Shown piece by piece: positions 1 to 11,600 of a stretch of 64,000 bases of DNA. Within the stretch, counting starts at the first letter, position 1. Each line of letters starts with the position of its first letter. The notes under the pieces were generated by a model. That model saw only the letters and a list, made by a program, of their open reading frames with translations. It was not told the origin of the DNA and did no database searches. Origin of the DNA: Aphelenchoides besseyi (lineage: Eukaryota > Nematoda > Chromadorea > Rhabditida > Aphelenchoididae); assembly GCA_024699855.1 (NCBI GenBank), contig JAMPIQ010000001.1, positions 11,408,001 to 11,472,000 on the forward strand, in the 5' to 3' direction. The position numbers and the translations under genes are program-made.

Positions 1-3000
1 TGTAAAAATGAGTCGAACAGAAACGGTAATTGAAAATCTAAAAACAAGAAATTTCTTCAAATCAAATTCATCGAAAAAGCTCCGAGTAAAACTCCAAATT
101 TCTCGACTCCTTCGACAAATCGCCGTCCCATTGGCGTTAGGGAAAAAGCAGATCGTTTGGCATCGAAAATGTGTTCGTGTCGAGAGTAATTTCGACGTTT
201 GAGGAGCTAATTTTCCAGCGCTTCGTCGTTGAATACCTCGAGACAAAAACGAGAACTGATGTCGTTGAACGATAAAGACAAAGATTTATTCTATTTACTG
301 AAGTCACAAGTAACTTTTGGATGCAATCCATGATCTCCAACTCGGATGAATGATGTTGTTGATTGTAAAGTGAACACAAAACCTCAAAATGCTCCTCAAA
401 GAACTCAAATTTACGTTCTACATGTACAATTAATAGCCGGCGATTACGTTGTACATTTGCATTGACTTGTGTGAAGGCCGATCGCATGCTGTGCACGTTT
501 GTAACCACCTGTTCGCGCATTAAAGTCAAAGGTATCCGACAAATGCAAAGCGATCCGACTGGCGCCTATGGGACTTGTTGGCGGTTTGTGTTGTTGGCCC
601 CGTTTTCGATTGAATCGTTCGGATACAAATCGTGGATTGACCTCAAGTGTTCACGAGTTTGCCGCTTTGTTGTTTGAAGCAAAATACCGACGAACAGCAC
701 TTGAAAACGCCACTTGGCACACGCTCAAACGACCGTAATCTTTTCGGACGAATAAACTAACCGCTTTTCAATCACAACGTTTGTTCATCTGTTGAAGCAT
801 CTTGCGCAATTAAAAACAGCCGTCAACTTGTTGGCTTCACGAATGAAGACCCTCGTAACCAGTGGCTGCACCGTTTTGCAGGTTTCGGTGAGCAGTTTGA
901 CTCAGTGCAGAATTCATTAGTTAAATTTTATGCTCTTTACCATTCTGGAATACTTCGTCTTCTGTTGCAAATTTTGTCTTCATTTCGTGGTTAACTTGAC
1001 CTCAATTATGAATTGTGGAAGGACTCCAAGTGTTCGCGCGTTGGGCGGAAAATTGATTGACATCGGAGCCAACTTGTCGTTCAAGGTGCAAATTTGAAGA
1101 TTAGTTGATCTGTGGGTCATGCACATGCCACTTCAACAACGTGCAACAAGCCCCATGTTATTCATCGGACATCCGGTCGTCTAATTGTTAGCGTCTCACG
1201 ATCAGATTTGAGGTTGGGGATTAATGTCACAAGGACAACGGGAAAAATTTGTCCAATTTGAACGCGCAAAACGACAGCTGTGATACGCTTTGGGGTATTT
1301 TGTTTCCATTGACAATAATCGTAGAAGAAAGACGTCAATCTCGAGACCCGAAGTTAATCCTTATCTTTTAACGATTAAAAATTATCCGACCTTTCTGTCG
1401 CCATTGTGACGTTGTTGTTAGAGGGATGGTGCTCAGCGTCACTGGTTGTTTTTATTAAAATCTTCGTTAATCTCAATCGTTTTGGCACGTGAATTCAAGG
1501 CGCAAACATCTGCCGTTACTGTACGGTCAATTGCTGAAAATATTTACAGATGCCAATGGACTGACGGATTAACAATCGCTTCGTAAACGATAGATTGTCA
1601 TTTAGTGTAAAACTGCGAAGTTGTTTGACCGGAATCCAGAAATCATAATCGCCAGGAAGAGGTCCACAATGGAATTTTCGGATTTAGCCGTTTCTTTAAT
1701 GGAAAGGTTTCCATCGTGTGTGCTCAAATAGAACAAGGACGTCCGATTATGTAATCGGAATGAACTTGGGTCGAACGATGTTGCAATCATTGCATCGCAA
1801 ACACAACAAATTTCCGCTCGTGTTGTTCGATCTCGACGATTCCGGTTTGTTTGCTCGTTGTTTCTTCTCGGATTCATGGCACAGGCAAGTAGCCTTTTAT
1901 TGGTCTACGTATTCCAGCCGTACGGTAGATGCACATGATACGAACAGTCGACTTGAAGTTCGAACAAACCCATTTACGCGTGCTAGCTGCTTTCAGAGAA
2001 GCCGGGACTTAACTTCGAGATCAAAAGTCGCCGATTGTGTTCAAACGGAAAGTTTCTAATTGACGTGGTCGATTAGCGAGAATGTCAACGCAGAGGCCAA
2101 AATCGGTGATTCGGAATCAACGAGCGGAACATGAAACGAAACGGCCGATCGATTTGAAACGCTCGGTCTCGACGATTTGTGCGGATTTGGATTATCGCCC
2201 GTCGATTCGGCTCGTGCTCCAAAAAATTGAACGATGCAATTAGAGAAAAAACGGAGCGTGCACATGTTTTTCTTTGCAGCAAAGTATGTCTGCCGATCTC
2301 GAAGATTAACCATTTGAGATGATGAAAGCGGTCGTGACTTCACTTCTTTCATTCGGCACAGACTTTCATTGCCTATATTTTCCTCGGATATTGTTTACTT
2401 TGCATAACTGGAAGCTATAAAGTATCGATGCATAATGCTGATGGGTATGCGGCCTCTAAATTGGCTTAATTCTTATTGGAGGCGTTTGACTTATACGGAA
2501 ATCTCGTCAAATTACCGTCGGCTATGATGCTGAACAAAACAATAGAGGCAAAGGATCAGTAGCAATACGGCTCGATTAAAACCACTTGCGGAGTCATTAG
2601 CTCGTAGGCATTCGGATATAGGCGTGTTGAATGACCAATCCAACTCATGGTCCAGTGACCTCTTCAATTGCGCTCGTCTCACCTTTCAGTCGATGACACA
2701 ACCCAGTCGGCACGTTAAGACGAAAATTCCATCGCACTTAGCAAATATGCGAACATTACGGTAATTTTGAACGCAGTGTCGGTCCTCTTCATTGGCGCCT
2801 TTTGTGCCAAAAGCGAACCCACTCGACGCGCAAGTGCTCTACCGCATTTTTTTCTGATGCCGACGCTCTTGAAAGCGGGAATACAAAAGAGAAGCAGTGC
2901 GAGTACGCATTTCGTATTTTCATCCGTTTCACGGTTCAATTTGCCAAATCCCAAGATAGCGATCTCGATTGGTCGGCGGCAGGTGTCAATCGGGACAAAT

Positions 3001-5402
3001 CGATCCGCGACGTTCGTGATAAACCGGAACCATGCCGAGTTCTCCATAACCGCCAATTCGGACCAAACGATTGTCGTACCGTAAGATTGTTAATTGCACG
3101 AGATTAACGAATTACAGGTAAAGCAAATGTCCGAAGAATAAACAACATTTCCACCTGAATCCACGAAACAACTTGGGGTTGAAAGAAGGAGTAAATGTAC
3201 AGCAAAATGATTTCCAACGAACTTCGACTACAAATTCACTGCAATACTACGTCCAAAAAACTACAACACTAAGATTAAATGTATACGTTTAAATGGCTAC
3301 TTGGCATACGACTGCTAAGCGACTCGAATCTTTGAGATTGAAACAACGTTTGGAATCATGTCAACGTCGAACTTTTTGCATGGGAATTGTGTTTTAGAAA
3401 AGGTTCCGACCATTGCTCTCAACTTCTATACTACTATTTGTTGTTCAGATGTCCCATTGGTGTTTTACTAGTTCTGATTGCATTCAACACCGTGTAGAAC
3501 AAAACGAAAAACGCGATTGCTTAATCAACAGTACGCGGTAGACACTACGAAATTTTGTATCCACAGGTCTCGAATTGGCTTCTAACTTTGTTCCGTGCTT
3601 GAGTCACTTGTAAACTTACGGTCGATCAAAAGAAATCGCGCGGATATGTGAAATCTTCTTTTGCTCATTGGTCCGTTCGATTAGGCGGAGCTTTACGATC
3701 GATCTGTTGGGACAACGAAAAAAGCTTAGCATCTTTCCTCTCTTGGTCCGCCTTGTTCCTTTATGCAAATCAAAGGTAAATTCACAATTTTCTTTGTGCC
3801 GACTGTTATGTCAATTGCGACAAGCCACCGGCTACTTTTAGACATCGAGGCTTATCGCCTTCTTATCGTGGATTTTCGGGATTAGTCGCAATGTTCAACG
3901 TTACGGCGGATTTGATGGGCGTATGTTGTACTTCTTTACTACGTGACATCTTTGCGAATGCCATTGAGAACGTTAATTAATCTTCAAAACTTGAAACCCT
4001 GTTTTTAAACCTTTTCCTTGTACTTTCAAAGTCGCGTCCATCTTTTTGCATTCTCTATTGTCTGTCGTTTGAACCTGAATAATTCGACTTAGTCCACGGA
4101 TCATACTCATAAGTCCCGATCAGCCGAATTATCTCATTTCTATTATCAAGTTCGCTCAATTCGGCCGCTGGCTCAGAGGATTCGACGGTTGTTGATCCTC
4201 GGAATTAGTGTGGATAAGCTAAACTGGCTTAATGGATTAGCTTGACATTCGTGGAAATCGGATTTCGAGGTCAGGAAGTAAGTACAAACGTTTCTTCAAG
4301 TATTCGAAACTCATACCTCTCTGATTGTATTGAGTAATTTGAAGTTTCGTACAATTAAACTCTATGGTCAATTTGTGCAAACTGAATTCCGCATCGTCGA
4401 TCGGTCTGATAATCCGCTGCGATCGTCGGCCTCAACCTTCCGAATCGGTTGCGCGAGTCACGGTCCGCAGCTTCGGGCCGAGCGGTACATTTCGATCGTT
4501 TGAGCCAAAATTTCCGCTTTACTCGTTTTTGTCATGATTTCAAATTCGCGCGTCCCATTTCGTCACGAGTATTTTGGTTTCCAAGTAAACGATCGGTTGG
4601 ATCGCTTTGCTATGCGCTTCGTGTACACGCTTATTGTTACCGTAACTTCACGGTCGAGTTGTTTTCGACGGTTCGCCTGCGGACCACACGAGTTCGTTTG
4701 TTGCGACTAATCGCAGTCGTTTTCACGATTTGTTGCCGTTTTTAGATTCTCTTTTGCGCGATTAATCTTTTCTGGACGGATTGTGCCGAAAACAGAAACA
4801 AAGTCCTTCAAATTCTTGAACTTTCTGATAAAAATGGAGTGTTACAGTAATTCACAAATTCTTTCAAACTGTCTCGTCATTTCTTCACGATCTACATCAT
4901 CACTTCGAACGTCAATTAGCGACCCGAAGGTCTCAAGAGTTCATTCCGGGTCTTCTTTTCGTATCGACTTTGTTTTCTCAACTGTTTACGTCGATCCTTC
5001 GCTACACGCACGTTATCGACTGTCTCGTCGTAAACGAGAAAATTAATTCCTGGAGTTGAATGTACACGTCGTTTATGAGCGTTATCTTCTCATTGTTTGT
5101 GTCGAAGTCAATTCCTTTTGCTTTACTGTGCTTTCTTTCATAACGATGGCCAAAACCACTCGTCCCAATTTGATGAGAACAAACAGTCGCGCGATTCTCG
5201 ATAGTAACAGTGAGAAGTGAGCTAATGGCGGGCGTGAATTGATGCGATCGAGACTCTCGAAGTGTGATCGAAAAACTGACTATGCGTCATGATGGGTTGT
5301 GTGGAAGGAAATTTGCTTCTCGATTGTTTGCAATTTTAAGTACTCACTTAACTTCGCGTACCAACACAACATACGGTAGTCATTAGGTTTTTCCGTTTTC
5401 AG
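1..5402. other. Long region without a convincing gene, upstream of the OTX-like pair
   Basis: I see no spliced gene that can be closed here. Open frames up to about 135 codons occur on both strands but lack homology I recognise, lack matching splice junctions and often begin at non-ATG codons. The minus-strand frame at 137-529 has a coiled-coil-like look and could be an exon of a gene leaving the window to the left, but its borders cannot be fixed. The last bases (5388-5402) are a pyrimidine-rich acceptor ending TTTTCAG directly against the ATG of the first homeobox gene. By inference, much of this stretch is cis-regulatory DNA of the homeobox genes and their 5' untranslated region. Confidence 0.5.
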
Positions 5403-6971
5403 ATGTCAAATCCAAATTCAATGCCGAGTACGGCAGCAGCGTTTGGAGCCTACGGCTTTCCGCATCCGTTTGGTTCGACATCGGCAGCTTTGGGCGCTTA
5501 TTCGAACACGACACCAATCTTCAACTACTTGCCTAACCCGGCAGCCGTCGCATTGAGCGCGAGTACCGTTGGATCAACACAATCTTCACCACTAACGTAA
5601 ACATATGCATCAAATATAATCCATTTCTTGTCGATTTAGTGTTGATTCATCAAGAAGAAATCATCGTCGTGAACGTACGACATTCAATCAAATGCAGCTC
5701 GAGATTCTCGAAAATCATTTCATTCAACACACGCAATATCCCGATTCTTTTCAACGAGAACGTTTGGCCGAACAAGTCAGCTTGGCAGAAGGACGTGTAC
5801 AAGTAAAATTCGATGGTTAGAAATCGTTGATTAGTTCATTTTTAGGTTTGGTTTAAAAATCGTCGGGCCAAATATCGACAACAAAAACGACAACGCGATT
5901 CGATTAACGCTGCCCGTCGAGCTTCTGTTCCTCCAGTTGATTTGAGTATTCACAACCAACACAACTTGAATCATTCGGATGTTGCTCCGGGATCGACTGA
6001 AACAGCAACAAGTACCGGCAGTCCAACTGCGTCGGCTCGGTCGTCAACTTCCAATTGCGAAAACGGAAGTATTGACCAAAATACGCCAATGATCAAAATG
6101 GAGTCTTCCGACCTTCTGATTAAAGCCGAAACTACAGTTGAACAAACTGACGACTCGTTTCCGACTAACTTCTTTCTTAATGCTGGGCTTGGCAACAGCG
6201 ATGCCATGAGCACTCAATGGTTCTCGCCTCAGTCATCTACAGGTAGGTTTCTTATGATCTACGTTTTCGCGCTTATTTGTCGTGACTTATACGAATTGAC
6301 GATTATTTTTGGCGCATTAAATAATTCAAACCTGGTTGTCTTCGTATGACACGCAATCGGACATCTTCGGGTGCAAAGGTGCCGTCCAATCTGTTGCAAT
6401 TCGGATTAAATGGGCGGAGTGCCGTTTTTGTAATGCGCTCGTTTGACTGCCGCAGATTAACTGGCCTCCTATTGCCTTCGGGCTTAGAATTGAAATTGCC
6501 AAAAGTGTTGCCGCCGAAGCTTTTTGCGGCGCTTAACCTCTTGCATTCATAAGCTATTGGGGTTTCCGTATCGATCCGAGGGTCATCTTCTTATTGAGTG
6601 TCGCAAAGCAATAAAGATGAGCTAAACGTCCTGAAGTTTTAGGTTGGATGACTCACTACCCATATCAATCGTATGCGGCCGCAGCCGCAGCAAATGGGTT
6701 GTCTTTATACGCCGCAAATGCCTATTATAACGCAGCATCAACAAGCGCTATGAATTCCAACGGAGATCAAACGGATGCTCCTACGGTTTCAACAAACTCC
6801 ACTTCGTATGAGACTGCAGCCTCCTCCTTCGCATCGAATCGACTGCCAATGCCGACAAATGGATATTATTCTGAATCTTCGTTGTTAAATTCTGCTCAAA
6901 CTGCCGTTCTCGATCCCAACGGCATTAATGTTGGTTACGGACTTCAGGACCCGTCGTCCAGATCTTCGTGA
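5403..6971 (+). CDS. OTX-class (K50 paired-like) homeobox transcription factor, copy A
   Basis: Four exons join in frame: 5403-5596, 5640-5802, 5846-6242, 6643-6971, giving 360 residues. The homeodomain starts with RRERTTF-type residues like Otx (here [20 protein letters not shown]) and ends [17 protein letters not shown]. Lysine at homeodomain position 50 (WFKNRR) marks bicoid/Otx-type TAAT-CC recognition. An intron splits the homeodomain exactly between VQ and VWF. The tail is Ser/Thr-rich, then Ala/Tyr-rich (an alanine run near the start of exon 4), as expected of a transactivation region. Family knowledge: nematode OTX proteins (ceh-36, ceh-37, ttx-1) specify sensory neurons. Only the last intron (400 bp) is long. 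A TTTTCAG acceptor abuts the ATG, suggesting a 5' intron or spliced leader. The class is firm; one-to-one orthology with ceh-36 or ceh-37 is not. Confidence 0.9.
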
Positions 6972-7055
6972 TTTAAATCGACATCTTCGATTTTATACGT
7001 TCAACGTGCCCTTTTCCCTGTTGTGTTTTTTACGTGAAACCCAATTCGTCAATTC

Positions 7056-7061
7056 AATAAA
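7056..7061 (+). promoter_or_regulatory. Poly(A) signal of OTX-like copy A
   Basis: Canonical AATAAA 85 bases after the stop codon. It leaves only about 110 bp before the acceptor (TTTTTTAG, ending at 7170) in front of the next homeobox gene. Confidence 0.7.
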
Positions 7062-7180
7062 CTTTGAAAATCTAACCGCGTTTGTCTAACTGATTGGTTT
7101 CCGCTAACCATTAGCATATTTCAACCCATTAACTTCTCTTTCTATCCGTTTACCCTCATACAGTTTTTTAGCGCTGGGTG

Positions 7181-8129
7181 ATGGTCAATGGTAATCCGTT
7201 GGCTTTTGGACTCCTGAGTGGTTACGGCAACATGCACCCACCGTATGTTTTCAACCGCTTAATAGCAATTCGAATCTTGTTTAGGATAACGTACAAAACA
7301 CCACCACCCGGAAAACGCGAACGAACGAAGTTTAGCCCCAATCAACTCAGCTATTTGGAATCTGAGTTCGAGAAGTGCAAATATCCTCAAGGGCAACAAC
7401 GGGAACGAATTGCTACACAACTCAACTTGACGGATACAAAAGTTCAAGTTAGTTGAAATCGTAAATACAAAACCCATTTAATCTTTTAGGTTTGGTTTAA
7501 AAATCGTCGGGCAAAAGTTCGTCAAAAACAAAAATTCGAAGAGGAAATTAATCGAGCAAGCAGTTCGTATAAAAGTGATTCGATGTCAAGTTTGGGTGCA
7601 TCAAGAAAGTTGGCAGGTAAACGCGATACTCCATCTGATGATCACGAACGTCCACCAAGTTCGCCACCTCCTGCATTAGCTCAGAATTCGAATCATCCAA
7701 CCAATCACTTAGCTCCACCGACGCCTGTAGATATGATGCCTCAACTTCCGCCTGCAATGCCATATTTCCCTTTGTCCGCAAACATGGCTGATTTAACGGG
7801 AATCAAATTGGACCCGTTGCCACAAGAAACCTCAACACTGTTAAGCACTGATCCAATGGCAATGACAAATGTGATTGGAAATCCTGCATTTTCGGCTACA
7901 AATGCGGTCCCCCCAGCGAGTGAACATCATTGTTGATTAAACTAAACTAATCAGTAATGTTTTAGATTGGGTCAATCCGTACATGTTCGGCAACTACTCA
8001 AACGGTGGTTTCGGGTTTTCTTCTTCCTATGCCTATAATCCGTCTTCATCAATCAGTTCGTCCTACGATCCAAACAATTATGCATCATTCACTCCCAATT
8101 ACTGTATGAATTCCCAGAAGTTTCCTTGA
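7181..8129 (+). CDS. OTX-class (K50 paired-like) homeobox transcription factor, copy B
   Basis: Exons 7181-7242, 7285-7447, 7490-7919 and 7966-8129 join in frame to 272 residues. The homeodomain runs from GKRERTKFSPNQLSYLESEF to [17 protein letters not shown] and again has lysine at position 50. The homeodomain intron is at the same VQ/VWF codon boundary as in copy A, and the exon before it has the same length (163 bases) in both genes, so the two are tandem duplicates. The first intron (42 bp) is a multiple of three and carries no stop, so the frame also reads through it; I treat it as an intron because it has GTATGT and TTTAG ends and the usual length. The tail is rich in Pro, then Ser, Tyr and Asn. 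The first ATG sits 11 bases after a TTTTTTAG acceptor. Outside the homeodomain the copies have diverged. Confidence 0.88.
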
Positions 8130-8465
8130 ACATACAGAAATCAATTAGATCGTGGTTTCCGGTGTTTATTGCACATGTGGTAGTCGTTTGGTCAACATGT
8201 TACTTTTAGTACAATACCTCACTACCTAGCTGATTTATTTCTGTGCACTTGTTTTCGATCTCTAAGTAGTTTTTAATTCCCGCAACTTTCCGTCTCAAAA
8301 CGATGGACGTCAAGGAAACACGTCGTTCTATATTCCAAAACTGCATTCTCACAATCGGTCCTTTTGGCTCGTCGCTAATCCTCAGCTTCCTTCCGCATTT
8401 TCGTACATCCCGTGGTTTTTGTTCAACTTGTCAATTGAATAACTTCGATCTTAAGTCAATGAAAC

Positions 8466-8471
8466 AATAAA
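8466..8471 (+). promoter_or_regulatory. Poly(A) signal of OTX-like copy B
   Basis: AATAAA about 340 bases after the stop at 8129, in AT-rich sequence without another gene. Confidence 0.6.
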
Positions 8472-9652
8472 AATGTTCGTCTCTTGCCATCAATTGTGCA
8501 ATTAGACAGTTGTGAATTCAAAATGGTTTTGCAGGTTAATCTCATCAAAGAAAGCGACAGTCACTGTGGACAAACAAACAGCGAAAGCAAAGTTGTTTGT
8601 TCGAAGGTTTAAAAACTGAGGTGACCACCGATTTCCTCGGTGGTGTTTTAAGTGCCGCGGATTAACTCCATTAATGACCATGACACGATTTCGAAATCCA
8701 GTCCACGTAAATTGCCATAGAGAGTCTAGAAAAGGAAGGAAATGAGTTGACGTAAGAAGTCCTACTAAATGTTCTTCGTTAATTAGAAGCTCAATGAACA
8801 AATTCGATTGCACGTGAGCAACGGAAATCTTCTATTGAAATCGAATCGATTGATCACAAAACTTCCGGTTTGTGAATGAACTAAACTTTGCGTTGGTTGT
8901 TATAACCTTTCGATTGTTGTGCAAAAACTTCTTGTACTTAACCGCTTTTTCACTTCTTGACCACTTCGGCAGTTCATTGGAATTCGATCGGCAACCGCAA
9001 ACAACGAGAGTTTTTCGTTACCGATACATAAGAAATCGGAAAACAAGCCGCGGAAAAGTCTTCGTATCGCTCCATTCAATTGGGTCAACGAGCGTTATGA
9101 TCCGGTATCTGGATCTTTTGGTTACGTAACAAGAAATCATTGAAAAGTTTACATAGTAATTTGGCCGCCGTAAACTCGTCGAGTTCCTTTTCTTTATCAT
9201 TTTGATTTGTGACGTTCCTTCACGGAGCTTCTTCGCTGAAACGGGGCAGATAGCGAAAGTAAAACCGAACATGATCGACGCTGTACGAGCGAAATATGTG
9301 GAGCGAGTGACCTACCGTGTCGTCAAGTTTAGAACAGCAAAACTGGTTTCTGCGGCGTTTCTTCTGCGTAATCGACGACAACGAAAACCGCCGTTTTGAG
9401 TTTCTGCGACAAGCTTCAACTCACCAGGTTGATGACTGGTGAAGACAGATCGATTAGATTGTTGTTCTTTTCGCTTTAATCCGCCTTATCATTTCACGCT
9501 TGTTTGTCTTGTTATCGGAATGTAACCGTATAATCACTTTCTTGAATACGAAATGCTAAGTCTCAACATGTTTACTGCAGAGTTAATCTTTTCGTTCTTA
9601 TCGTCAATCAAACTACGCGTAGAAAGAATATTTACTTTCACATTTTACAGTC
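8472..9652. other. Intergenic region between OTX-like copy B and the DB-module gene
   Basis: No gene recognised. Open frames up to 103 codons are on the wrong scale and lack partner exons. The region contains a perfect 8-bp hairpin (8624-8644, listed separately) and ends in a TTTTACAG acceptor two bases before the next ATG. Confidence 0.5.
8624..8644. repeat. Short perfect inverted repeat
   Basis: ACCACCGA at 8624-8631 is mirrored by TCGGTGGT at 8637-8644 with a five-base loop (TTTCC). It is GC-rich inside AT-rich intergenic DNA. It is too short for a microRNA precursor by itself; role unknown. Confidence 0.6.
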
Positions 9653-10391
9653 ATGGATCTTCGACTTGTGTTACTTTCTCTTATTTCGCTTAACTTGATC
9701 TACGCACAAAACAAAGTAACGGAATTTGAAAACCCGGGAGTAAGTGTTGAATTCTTTCAACAACTAATACCAATGTTATAGGATTGTGGTACTCAAGAAA
9801 CCTCATGGAAACCGTGCATTGAACGTAAAATTGCTGATCAAGTTTTCGGTTCTTGTTGTGAACGTTTTGTGCCGCCGGAATGCCGTGGACTTTGCATCTA
9901 CGAAACTCATCCGATTGAGTCTCGAGTTGTGGTAAACTTATGTCGACGAAAATAGTTTGACCAATTAATCTGTTTAGTTGATGCACACGATTCAACCATC
10001 TCGATGTCGTTTATTCAAATACTTATCCTCGATTGTTCATTGTGCTGCTCAGGTACACGAATTAAACTTGTTAAGATTCGATTGAAAAGCTTTCAGACTC
10101 ACGATAATACTGTTTGTTGTCAAGACCAAGGACTTTCGGACATCGGACCACAGTGTTTGCAGTTGTGTAGACCACAAGTATGTTTTCGATTCGATAAATT
10201 ACTTGAAGTTTTAGGCAAATCCCCGTCAACTTTGGGGTGCAAAATCGTTGAGAAGAGATCTCGTGCAATGCCTCTCTAAATGGGATCAGGTTATGACTTG
10301 TCATCACAGCGGTCTACGAGCACGAAAAATCGATGTCCGTCCGGATTCGAACAATAATGTAATTCCCGTCTCCACGGCCGTTAAATCTTAA
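9653..10391 (+). CDS. Secreted cysteine-rich protein with a DB module
   Basis: Five exons join in frame: 9653-9739, 9782-9931, 9978-10052, 10097-10177, 10215-10391, 189 residues. Residues 1-19 are a hydrophobic signal peptide ending in YAQ. The mature part holds 14 cysteines; the blocks CCERFVPPECRGLCIYE and VCCQDQ...CLQLC match the cysteine layout of the nematode DB module (Pfam DB, a domain of about 100 residues with 12 conserved cysteines). DB-module proteins are secreted; their biochemical role is not established beyond membership in nematode extracellular families. The acceptor TTTTACAG lies two bases before the ATG, so the transcript may be trans-spliced or carry a 5' intron. A poly(A) signal follows at 10453-10458. 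This family is one of the better signs that the host is a nematode. Confidence 0.85.
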
Positions 10392-10452
10392 ACCAAGGCG
10401 ATTGGCTGATTCAGTTGTTTTTGTCACAAAACCAAATATTCCGTTTTAAACG

Positions 10453-10458
10453 AATAAA
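10453..10458 (+). promoter_or_regulatory. Poly(A) signal of the DB-module gene
   Basis: AATAAA 62 bases after the stop at 10391. The converging minus-strand MAIP1-like gene ends only about 90 bases further on. Confidence 0.65.
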
Positions 10459-10542
10459 TTTACTATGAACATGTGAAGAAAACAAAAAGCCTACTGAGGA
10501 TCACAACTCAAATGTAATTCAGGACTTGACCGTCGAAGAAAT

Positions 10543-11236
10543 TCACGTCTGTAACTCTCCAACGTCCCATCGGATACAGAATGCGACCAAATCTAAAGAC
10601 TCAATAATAAAAACAACCAAAACAAGACAACTAACGTTATGTTACATATGAGTTTATCTTCGACCTTTTTCTTCGACTTTGTGCTTTTAAGTTCATTTTC
10701 AAATCGATTGATGAACACGACGGCCGTAACGTAGAAAGTTATTCGATGAAGATCCGTGACTGCAATTCAAGGGCTCAATGAAAACAAACTAAAGGAACTT
10801 ACTGCCAAGAAATTTGTCCGTAGACATGAGATACGAGTAAATGATCACGCGATCGATGTCCTCGATTTTGAACGACAGATGTTCGTCCAGTACTGATTGA
10901 GGAAAATCGGCTATTCGGCGTCGTAGTCGTTGGACTGTATCGCTCGTTGAAATGGTATTCAGCTTTTCGTACTCCTGCAGTCGAATCGAATTGGCACAAT
11001 TGCACACGCCCTTAAAAACAATTTGACTTCTGAAACCAAATTCAGATTACCAGTTTCACTCCTTCGATCAACGACTCTTCCGTGAACTCCCGTTCAATGA
11101 AATAGCGATAATAAGTGCGGAACAATCCATTGCTTAGTGTTCGAAACAACTCAAAAGGCGGATGAGCAACAAGCGGACTTTTGAACAAGTAGAAGGCGGG
11201 AATAGTCGAAGAAGAAATTGATGTCACCACTGACAT
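10543..11236 (-). CDS. MAIP1-like (C2orf47 family) mitochondrial m-AAA protease-interacting protein
   Basis: Minus-strand exons 11236-11051, 11010-10803, 10759-10646 and 10592-10543 join in frame to at least 185 residues. The order of features, a block YYRYFIEREFTEESLIEGVK, then QRLRRRIADFPQS..., then a C-terminus ending RWDVGELQT, matches MAIP1 (EF-type patch, Tim44-like fold, terminal DWTIARIEH in human). MAIP1 acts in the mitochondrial matrix with the m-AAA protease in maturation of EMRE, the calcium uniporter subunit. I start at the ATG at 11236, next to a CTGCCAG acceptor; a probable upstream exon starts at the ATG at 11413 (basic, targeting-like) but its donor is unclear, so the N-terminus is probably incomplete. 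The ATG at 11413 lies only about 190 bases after the ASPH stop, on the same strand, which suggests co-transcription. Confidence 0.72.
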
Positions 11237-11600
11237 CTGGCAGTTGAATTGCCAGAATACTCGAATCGAATCTCAACGACTTTACCAGTGAATTTGATCC
11301 ACTTTAGCACCCAAAAAAGTTTTCCTTCGAAATTGGCGTTTGAATTGGCGCCGATTCGACGAGCAAGAATCCGCCCAAAGAGTCGTGGGTTGAAGAGGAC
11401 GAACACTTGACATCGGGACCTCGCTATTGATTCTCAAAGAAGTTTATTTGTCAACTAAAATCAACAGAAAAATGCTGAAAGAAATTGCGGCAGTAAAACA
11501 AAACAACAAGTATGTAAAGGCGGTAACTCTGCAGAAAAAAACACCTTGAAACCCGCTAGAAAGTGAGATGAACTGCTTATAGTGGTTTAGAGAGCACTGC

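Noticed and set aside
137..529. 130-codon minus-strand frame with coiled-coil look
   Set aside because: Starts at a non-ATG codon, no clear splice partners, no recognised domain; may be an exon of a gene off the left edge but cannot be supported.
2715..3107. Overlapping frames over 100 codons on both strands
   Set aside because: Three frames overlap the same bases and none shows a domain or splice context.
7243..7284. Reading OTX copy B exons 1 and 2 as one uninterrupted exon
   Set aside because: The frame is open, but GTATGT and TTTAG ends and a 42-bp length fit the genome's intron class, and removal puts the basic region directly after the N-terminus as in copy A.
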